A stretch of 64,000 bases of DNA from Ulvibacterium marinum (GTDB lineage Bacteria; Bacteroidota; Bacteroidia; Flavobacteriales; Flavobacteriaceae): contig NZ_RBCJ01000003.1 of assembly GCF_003626755.1 (NCBI RefSeq), positions 253,859 to 317,858 on the forward strand. The letters run 5' to 3'. How positions within the stretch are numbered: the stretch's first letter is position 1; the number at the start of each line of letters is the position of its first letter. A model generated the notes under the pieces. That model had not been told where the DNA came from. It did no database searches and saw only the letters and a program-made list of their open reading frames with translations. The position numbers and the translations under genes are program-made. Positions 54,609 to 62,300 of the stretch are shown here, piece by piece.

Positions 54609-55364
54609 TTAAGCAACATTTGATCCCAAACCTTGGCTATTAAAAAGTTCCAGCAAACTGGTTCTTCTCCTCCTGGCTACGGGAATACGCTCTCCCGTTT
54701 CAAGAATCAATGTACCGTCCGGAAAAAACTTTTTTATTTTCTGAATGTTTACCAAATGGGATTTATGGGCCCTGAAAAATAAAGGAGATGTCAAAGAGTT
54801 TTCAAAAAATTTGATGCCATAGGAACTTAGGTGAATGTTTCCATCCTGCAGATATATTTTTGCGTAACCCTCCACGCTTTCTAGCCGTATGATGTCCGAG
54901 ATATTGGCAAAATAGGTGCATCCCAAGGTCGGTATAGCAATTTTTTTGTTTTCCAATGCCAGCATATCCAAGAGCAACTTGCTATTGATATTCTTCTTTT
55001 TACCACTGGCCAACCTTTGTAAAGCTTTGGTAATAACCGCAATGAATTCTGCCTGACTGTAAGGCTTTAATAAAAAACCAAGTGCAAAATTTCTGTAGGC
55101 CTCAATGGCAAACTTATCATGCGCTGTGCTAAAGATTACTTCCGTGTTTGGAGATTTTAGATATTTCATTAATTCCAAACCGGTCAAGTTTGGCATCTCA
55201 ACATCTACAATGAGCAAATCCGGTTTATGCTCATTGAGATATTCAAGACCTTCCAAAGGGTCGGTAAAACATTGTGGCGTATCAAAGCAGTCAAAGTTTG
55301 TGGACAATGACTTTTTACAATATTCTATATCTGATATGTCGTCATCTATTAGTACAATCGTCAT
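54609..55364 (-). CDS. LytTR-family response regulator
   Basis: A 251-residue regulator with a receiver domain (1 to about 118; acidic pocket Asp7-Asp9 region, phosphoacceptor Asp54 in LLIVDVEMPNLTG, conserved Lys in LLKPYS) and a C-terminal LytTR DNA-binding domain (about 150-245; RLESVEGYAKIYL, FFRAHKSHLVNI, RIPVARRRR). No histidine kinase is adjacent, so it is an orphan regulator whose partner lies elsewhere. It is 102 bp downstream of a pseudo-receiver gene and in line with the T9SS adhesin cluster. Confidence 0.93.
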   Translation of the reverse strand: MTIVLIDDDISDIEYCKKSLSTNFDCFDTPQCFTDPLEGLEYLNEHKPDLLIVDVEMPNLTGLELMKYLKSPNTEVIFSTAHDKFAIEAYRNFALGFLLKPYSQAEFIAVITKALQRLASGKKKNINSKLLLDMLALENKKIAIPTLGCTYFANISDIIRLESVEGYAKIYLQDGNIHLSSYGIKFFENSLTSPLFFRAHKSHLVNIQKIKKFFPDGTLILETGERIPVARRRRTSLLELFNSQGLGSNVA

Positions 55365-55466
55365 TATAAAAGATTTAATAGCAATGCATCACTTTTTATA
55401 ATATACATCTTATTTGGCTAATTATTACCTAGTTAACGATAAAATGCAGTTTTAATTATCCAAAAT

Positions 55467-55829
55467 TCACAATTTTAAAAAATCCACGATTTGGGAAACA
55501 TATTCAATCTTACTGGTGGAGACATCCATTACTTCAATTCCCTTCACTCTTTTTAAGTTATCATGACTGTTCTTATCGATAGGAGCGAAGACAATGGGGA
55601 TGTCAAATTTGGCCAACCGAACGCAATCTATAAGTTCGTATTCCTCGTTGTAAACAAAAAGTATAAAAAGGAACTTGACTTCCGATTTCAATTTAACGGC
55701 ATCGGCTATACCAGAAATTTTTTTGTGTCGATAAACTTTGATATTGGTTTTTTTTAAGGATTGCTTAATGATACTGCCTAATGGCCCCTGTTTATCATAA
55801 ATTATAAAGTTTCCTTCTGCTTCAAACAT
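55467..55829 (-). CDS. Degenerate receiver-like (pseudo-receiver) protein
   Basis: A 120-residue single-domain protein whose strand-helix order (NFIIYDKQGPLGSIIKQSL; FLFILFVYNEEYELIDCV; IPIVFAPIDKN) resembles a response-regulator receiver. Only one acidic residue is present at the first strand end, and the expected phosphoacceptor Asp position reads V-Y-N (about 59-61), so phosphorylation is unlikely. It has no output domain. It may be a protein-protein interaction module acting on the LytTR regulator or on gene products upstream. The assignment rests on pattern only. Confidence 0.62.
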   Translation of the reverse strand: MFEAEGNFIIYDKQGPLGSIIKQSLKKTNIKVYRHKKISGIADAVKLKSEVKFLFILFVYNEEYELIDCVRLAKFDIPIVFAPIDKNSHDNLKRVKGIEVMDVSTSKIEYVSQIVDFLKL

Positions 55830-55901
55830 ATTACCTTTTAAAAGACGTGGTTAGTATTAATTGTCAAGTAGGTATAAAAGAAATCGGGCAAATTGATCCT
55901 G

Positions 55902-56408
55902 TTAGATGGTTAAGTTTGAATCGGAAGTTGGGATAACATGGGACAATAGGAGGTTGTTATTTCTATAAATTTTAATCCATTTGGCCGTGTTGTTCAGCGG
56001 AATACCAATGTCAAAAAAAGTACCTTCTGAAAATGGAAAGGCATCCAACTCCGGTAGGGTCCCCAGGGCAATAAGGGTACGTTCTTGATCTACCAGGGTG
56101 TAATAGAAATTACTCTCAGTGGGATCTAAACCTTTGGGGCTTTCTTTTAAGGGCTCTCCTACAGGAATCATTTCATAATCCCTTACCCATAAATGACCGT
56201 ATTGGTTAATGAAATATTTTACTCGGAGGCCATTGTAGTCATCTACTAAGGACTCTTCTTCATGTTCTTCTTCTGTGTCATACTCTCTGTAGTCGTAATA
56301 GGGAATGGTCATTTCCACTCCAAATACATCACTTGTTGGGAAAAGAAGTTTTTGTAGATAAAACAAACAGTGTTGTTTTGTGTTTCTTATGAGGGCTTGT
56401 GTTTGCAT
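55902..56408 (-). CDS. Hypothetical protein in the T9SS adhesin cluster
   Basis: A 168-residue acidic protein with no signal peptide or membrane helix; I do not recognise the family. Notable features are a run of acidic residues around 44-55 (REYDTEEEHEEESLVDD) and several aromatic residues in the middle (KYFINQYGHLWVRDYEM). It lies 26 bp downstream of the OmpA/PD40 gene and 72 bp upstream of the pseudo-receiver, so it is probably the tail of the adhesin operon. Confidence 0.6.
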   Translation of the reverse strand: MQTQALIRNTKQHCLFYLQKLLFPTSDVFGVEMTIPYYDYREYDTEEEHEEESLVDDYNGLRVKYFINQYGHLWVRDYEMIPVGEPLKESPKGLDPTESNFYYTLVDQERTLIALGTLPELDAFPFSEGTFFDIGIPLNNTAKWIKIYRNNNLLLSHVIPTSDSNLTI

Positions 56409-56434
56409 GGGAACTTTTTTTGGGATTTTTGGGT

Positions 56435-58366
56435 TTAGTTTTTGAATTCAACAATGAATTCACTCCTACGGTTGAGCTGATGCTCGGCCTTTGTACAGTG
56501 TACACCATTGGAACAATGGTTCACCAATTGGCTTTCACCATAGCCTTTGCTCGTAAGCCTTGTCTTTGATATTCCCCTAGTGATTAAATAATCTATCGTG
56601 GATTTGGCTCTTCTTTCAGAGAGGTCCATGTTGTACATATCATCTGCACGGCTATCCGTATGTGATCGCACATCAATATTAATGGTGGGATGCAGTTTCA
56701 TCACGGAGACAATTTTTTCCAGTTCCAGTGCGGCATCCGGGCGAATGTTGGATTTATCCAGATCAAAATAGATAATGACATTGAAGAGTTTGGCAATATC
56801 GTCTCCTGCCTTAATATCAATTACATTTTTGTCAAGTTCAAAATTGTGCTCTCGTTCTTTTTGTCCTTTTTGGGAATAGGCGTCCTTCGACTCATATTTG
56901 TCCTTTTCGGCTTTAACGATATAGGAAGTATTTATATCCACTTCACTATCATAATACCCCTTTTCATTGGTGTTCAGTTCAACAAAAACCTGGTCTCTCT
57001 CATCATATAGTGTAATGGAACTATTCTTTAAAGGTTCTTTGGTTTCCTTGTCGGTGACCACCCCAAAAATCCTGCTCTTTAATACATCTTTGATTTTTTC
57101 GGTTTCTATAAAGCTATAGATATCGTCATGGCCTAGGCCGCCTGGTCTGTTGGAGCTTATATAACCCTTGTCGCCCATGATGGCAAAGGCAAGATCGTCA
57201 AAGGAAGAGTTAAGAGGTTTACCAACGTTCAATAGATTTCCAAAAGAGCCGTCCTCTTTGATTTTTATATAAAAAATATCGTAGCCACCTAGGCCGTAAT
57301 GGCCATCTGAAGAGAAGTACAATTCATTATCAGGTGTTAGGAAAGGGAAGGATTCCCTCCCCTTTGTATTTATTTTTGGCCCCAGGTTTTTTGGTTGGCC
57401 TAAAATACCATTTGGGCCTATGGTAACTGTATAGACATCGGTGAAGCCCAATGCCCCGGGCCTATCTGATACAAAGTACATTTTGTCCTCTTTGGGGCTT
57501 AATACAGGGTGTGCGTTGGAATAGTCGTCTCCATTGATGGATAGGTCCTCCACATCGGTCCATTTTCCGTTCTTCAATTTTGCCCTATAGATTTTTAAGT
57601 GCTGAACTTCTTGTTTTCTTTTGTTTTTGGAAGGCGTTATGTTATTACGGGTAAAGTACATGGTTTTCCCGTCAGCGGTAAAAACCGCACTGGATTCGTG
57701 ATACTTTGTGTTTACATCCCCCTTAAGTTTGGTCGGTGCCTGTAGGGACCCATCCTTGCCCATGGCAGACTCGAATAAATCCAAATAGGATAGTCCGTCC
57801 CATGGGCTAAGACGTTTCCCCGTTTTTGTAACATCCTGTGTAGAGGCAAAGACCAGTTTTTTTTCATGAAAGGATGCTCCAAAATCCACCCCTGTAGAAT
57901 TTATTTTGGCTGTCTGCATGGTATACCTTCCGGAGTTTTCTTCAATGATCTTTAAATAATCTATGGCATTTCCGTAGGTTTCATCTACCGTACCATTTTT
58001 TTCAATATAGGTATTGAACCAATAGATGGATAGACCTTCGTCCCCAATGGCCTTAAGGGATTGCGAATACCTTAAATAGTAAATAGGATCGAGGTTTTCG
58101 GTCAATGAGAACAATTCTCTATACCAATTGGCAGCGTCTACATATTTGGCGTTGAAGTAATAGATGTTACCCAGTTTCCGGAAAAGATCCTCCGATCGGT
58201 ATCCCGATTCCGCCAAATCCAGGTAGATTTCCGAAGCATCGATAAAGGCCAGGTCTTCATATTTTTTGTTGGCGCGGTCCAACTTCACTTCCTGTCCAAG
58301 GCAAGTAAGGACAAAGGCAAAAAAGAACGCGACGCACATGTATGGGATTTTTGGATATGTATTCAT
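56435..58366 (-). CDS. OmpA-family protein with TPR, PD40 propeller and CarboxypepD-like domain
   Basis: A 643-residue periplasmic protein: signal peptide (1-25, ending TCLGQ), TPR-like helices (about 30-130), a PD40/WD40-like propeller (about 150-420; repeated YFVSDRPGALGFTDVY, YFSSDGHYGLGGYDIF, YISSNRPGGLGHDDIY), a carboxypeptidase-regulatory-like domain (about 430-510), and a C-terminal OmpA peptidoglycan-binding domain (about 525-643; DLDKSNIRPDA, RSHTDSRADDMYN). This architecture matches the PorE-like proteins that tether T9SS components to peptidoglycan. It lies 20 bp downstream of the SprF-like gene. Confidence 0.9.
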   Translation of the reverse strand: MNTYPKIPYMCVAFFFAFVLTCLGQEVKLDRANKKYEDLAFIDASEIYLDLAESGYRSEDLFRKLGNIYYFNAKYVDAANWYRELFSLTENLDPIYYLRYSQSLKAIGDEGLSIYWFNTYIEKNGTVDETYGNAIDYLKIIEENSGRYTMQTAKINSTGVDFGASFHEKKLVFASTQDVTKTGKRLSPWDGLSYLDLFESAMGKDGSLQAPTKLKGDVNTKYHESSAVFTADGKTMYFTRNNITPSKNKRKQEVQHLKIYRAKLKNGKWTDVEDLSINGDDYSNAHPVLSPKEDKMYFVSDRPGALGFTDVYTVTIGPNGILGQPKNLGPKINTKGRESFPFLTPDNELYFSSDGHYGLGGYDIFYIKIKEDGSFGNLLNVGKPLNSSFDDLAFAIMGDKGYISSNRPGGLGHDDIYSFIETEKIKDVLKSRIFGVVTDKETKEPLKNSSITLYDERDQVFVELNTNEKGYYDSEVDINTSYIVKAEKDKYESKDAYSQKGQKEREHNFELDKNVIDIKAGDDIAKLFNVIIYFDLDKSNIRPDAALELEKIVSVMKLHPTINIDVRSHTDSRADDMYNMDLSERRAKSTIDYLITRGISKTRLTSKGYGESQLVNHCSNGVHCTKAEHQLNRRSEFIVEFKN

Positions 58367-58386
58367 AATAGATTTTATAAAGAGTG

Positions 58387-59328
58387 TTAAAAGAATCTTG
58401 GGTTTATGGAGTTTATGGTTTTTTTGGTGAACTCAAAGCGCAAAAAGAAATCATGGGAGCCTGAATTGTAGTTCCCTAACTCCGTGGTGTCATAGTCATA
58501 GGAATAACCCAACATAAAGCGATTGTTTATTTGGAAACCGACCAAGGCACTTACAGCTGCATCCAAACGATAGGAGAGCCCCAATGTGAACCTTTCATTG
58601 AACAAAAAATTGGCTGAGGCGTCAAAGGCCAAAGGTGCACCTTTTACGGCTTTGGTCAGTATGGCCGGCTTAAATTTAAGTCCTCTATTAATTTCAAAAA
58701 CATATCCGCTGATTAGGTAGAAATGGGCTTTTTCCGACGCAGTGGATGAGATGGCGTCATCATAATGGTCTGTTGACAATATGTTCGGAGAGGACAGCCC
58801 AATATACCACCTATCATCAAAATGTAGGTAAACACCTAGTCCCGTATTGGGTGAAAAGCGATTCTCGATGTTTTGGGAAAATTCCAATTCGCTACGATCC
58901 CTGATGTCCAATTTTCCGAAGTCAACATTTAGGAGGTTTATTCCTCCTTTTAACCCAAAGGATAACTTGGTCTTTAAATTCAAAGGAATGGTATAGGAAA
59001 AATCAACAGTTATATTACTTTCCGTAGAAGGACCTACTTCATCGTGGATAACAGAAAGACCAAGGCCCACGCCACGTTCCCCAATCGGGCTGTTCACCGA
59101 AAAGGTAAGGGAATTAGGAGCCCCGTTCAGTCCCGTCCACTGGGAACGGTAAAGACTGTTGAAACTTAACACGCCCCTATTTCCGGCATAGGCCGGGTTT
59201 ACCGTAACCGTGTTGTACATGTATTGGGTATATTCCGAATCTTGCTGGCTCCAGCTGAGGAAAGGAAGGCTTATTCCCAGTAGGATGAAGAACACGGTTC
59301 TTTTATAGTTGTTAATAATTGTTTTCAT
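58387..59328 (-). CDS. PorP/SprF-family type IX secretion membrane protein
   Basis: A 313-residue outer-membrane protein with signal peptide (1-27, ending LSWSQ) and the PorP/SprF opening DSEYTQYMYNTVTVNPAYAG and SLYRSQWTGLNGAPNS. In Flavobacterium johnsoniae, SprF is needed for secretion of the giant adhesin SprB encoded just upstream; the same order is present here. It lies 28 bp after the giant adhesin. Several PorP/SprF paralogues usually occur per genome, each probably dedicated to its neighbouring type B substrate. Confidence 0.94.
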   Translation of the reverse strand: MKTIINNYKRTVFFILLGISLPFLSWSQQDSEYTQYMYNTVTVNPAYAGNRGVLSFNSLYRSQWTGLNGAPNSLTFSVNSPIGERGVGLGLSVIHDEVGPSTESNITVDFSYTIPLNLKTKLSFGLKGGINLLNVDFGKLDIRDRSELEFSQNIENRFSPNTGLGVYLHFDDRWYIGLSSPNILSTDHYDDAISSTASEKAHFYLISGYVFEINRGLKFKPAILTKAVKGAPLAFDASANFLFNERFTLGLSYRLDAAVSALVGFQINNRFMLGYSYDYDTTELGNYNSGSHDFFLRFEFTKKTINSINPRFF

Positions 59329-59356
59329 GGTATCTGGTTGTTTTGAGAATATGGAA

Positions 59357-62300
59357 TCAATTATCGCTTGTTAAGTATAAATAACCGGACTGTTGAATGG
59401 TCCGCGATTCACCGTTATTCGGGGATTCATATTGTACTATGTAGAAATAGGTTCCAGTAGGCAGTTTTTCATTTGGGGCAACGGTAAGCCTACCTTCGGA
59501 ATATCCCTTGAAAACCTTGTTCTGATTATCATATCCGTTGGTTTCAAACACTTTTACCCCCCAACGGTTGAATATTTCAACCTGGTTGTTGGGAAAACAA
59601 TCGATGCCCTCCAATAAGAAGATATCGTTTTGCAGGTTGTTGTTGGCGGAGACGGCATTGTATATCCTAACCGGACAGGTAAGTTGTACCGTTTGGGTAT
59701 GGGAGGTTTCGTTTCCACAATCATCCGTGGCCGTCCATGTTCGTACTATGGAATATTCGGAACTACAATTTCCAGGTACTTCGGTTTCTGTAAAGTCAAC
59801 AGTAGCCGTACCACAATTGTCCGTGGCGGTAAGTACTGCAGCTTCGGGAATGGCATCACACTCTGCAAAACCATTCTGAGGTAAAGCTTCCACAAATACG
59901 GGGGCAGAAGTATCCTCTACCGTGATCATCTGTTCATGTACGGTTTCATTGCCACAGGCATCCGTTGCTTCCCAGGTTCTTAGAACCGTGTAGTTGCCGG
60001 CACATCCGCTATTTAAGATTTCTTCGCTAAAGGTCACCGTTGCAGTCCCACAATTGTCCATGGCAGTCAGTGTCTCAGCTATAGGAAGATTCGTATCACA
60101 TTCCATGGTGAAATCAGTAGGAAGTGTCTCGACGAATACAGGGTCAGTGGTATCCTGTACGGCAATGGTCTGCGTATGTGTTGTGGTAAGTCCGCACTCG
60201 TCTGTTGCGGTCCATGTTCTTTCCAAGCTATAATCCGATACACAGCTCCCATCCGTTCTAGTCTCTACAAACGTCACAATAGCAGTGCCACAGTTGTCCG
60301 TAGCGGTTAAGGTCTCAGGCGCAGGTACTGCATCGCACTCCACGGTAATATCTATAGGCAAGGTCCCTACGAACACAGGGTCAGTGGTATCTTGTACGGT
60401 AATGTTTTGGGTACAGTCTAATGTGTTGAGCACCGTATTCTCTCCAAAGTCCCGTATACCATTGCTGTTCGTATCCTCATACTCGGTTACCGTGTAGGTA
60501 CGGATAACGGCCATATTACAATTGCCCGTATCTGGGGTATTGGCTGCAGTTATTTCAATAATACCACAGGGGATATTGCCAATGATTCCATCTGCATTAC
60601 CCAAGGCCTCAAATTCTATTTCGGTGAGGGCAGTGACAGTTGGGATATCTTCATAACATTCCACGGTAGTGGCAGGGAAAGTAGGACAGGTGACCTCAAA
60701 GACACAACATATTGGTGCTACATCAGCTACAGTAACCGTATTACAGCCATTGGCATCCGTAAAATCTATGCTATAATCGGTTCCTGCAGGGATAGGGTCA
60801 GAAGTCCAGGTATTACTAGCAAATGTTCCTGGTGTTCCGTTACCTGTTGCATTGTAGGGCCCTGTGCCGTTTAGTTCCACGGTTAGAATGTAGCTTTGGC
60901 CATCCAAGGCACATGAAGTCGTTGCCGTACCTGTTTGCGCCAATAGGGCTGTCACGGTTATATCTGCGGTATCGCTACTGGTACATCCGTTCGCATCGGT
61001 AAATTCATAAGTAAGGGTGTGCGTCCCCGTTCCGGCTGTAGCCGGATCAAAATTGTTGCCCGCAACCCCGGTTCCGATGAAGTTTCCTCCAATAGGGTTT
61101 ACGAATGCCGTCAGGTCTAGGACGCTGGCATCCACACATATATTGGCAGGGTCGTTAAAAGTAACAATAGGTAGGACATTCTCTATTAGCTGTATCGGCG
61201 TACGTGTGGCACTGGTACAGTTATTGACCGTATCCCTTGTTTCGGCATAATAGGTGCCGGGTGCCGTAGGGTTATACGTTGTATTTCCACTCAATAACGG
61301 AGTGCCTCCCGTTGGGGTTCCATACCAATCTACAGTTTCTCCGGGATTTACTGTCGCCGTTAAGGCAGGAATTGCACTTCCAACACAGTAGCTTTGGTCA
61401 CCGCCGCTTGTTGGTACGTTTACTACTGGACAACTACAGTTGGGTGCTGTCACAGTCGAGGTGGCGACACAACTATTGGCATCGGTCAAGGTCAAAAGAA
61501 TGTCGGTTCCCGCTGGCACATCCGTAATGGACCATAGAATAGGAGAGATGTTCGTTATTGTACCGACAGAGCTATTTAGTGTCCCAGAGCTTACCGACAC
61601 ATTCAAGGAATAGGTCAGCAGGTCTAAGGAGCATGTCGCCGGGGCAGGTGTTATTAACGGCAGAGCGTTCTCTGTTAATTGTATCGGCGTACGTGTGGGA
61701 CTGGTACAGTTATTGACCGTGTCCCTTGTTTCCGCATAATAGGTACCGGGTGCCGTAGGGTTAAACGTTGTATTTCCACTCAATAACGGAGTGCCTCCCG
61801 TTGGGGTTCCATACCAATCTACGGTTTCTCCGGGATTTACTGTCGCCGTTAAGGCAGGAATTGCACTTCCGGCACAGTAGCTTTGGTCACCACCACTTAT
61901 TGGTACATTTACTACTGGACAACTACAGTTGGGTGCTGTCACAGTCGAGGTGGCGACACAACTATTGGCATCGGTCAAGGTCAAAAGAATGTCCGTTCCC
62001 GCTGGTACATCAGTAATGGACCAAAGAATGGGCGAAATATTTGTTACTGTACCCACAGAACTGCTTAGTGTCCCTGAGCTTACCGACACATTCAAGGAAT
62101 AGGTCAGCAGGTCTAAGGAGCATGTCGCCGGGGCAGGTGCTATTAACGGCAAAGCGTTCTCGGTCAATGTTATTTGTGTACGTGAAGTGCTGATACAATT
62201 ATTGATGGCATTCCTAGCTTCGGCATAATAACTTCCTGGGGACGTAGGTGTGTAACTGGTGCTACCTGACTGCAATGGAGTGCCTCCTGTAGGGGTTCCA

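Noticed and set aside
61279-62016. Two near-identical plus-strand open frames of 82 codons, 489 bp apart
   Set aside because: They are antisense shadows of the adhesin repeat units; their duplication simply reflects the 489-bp repeat.
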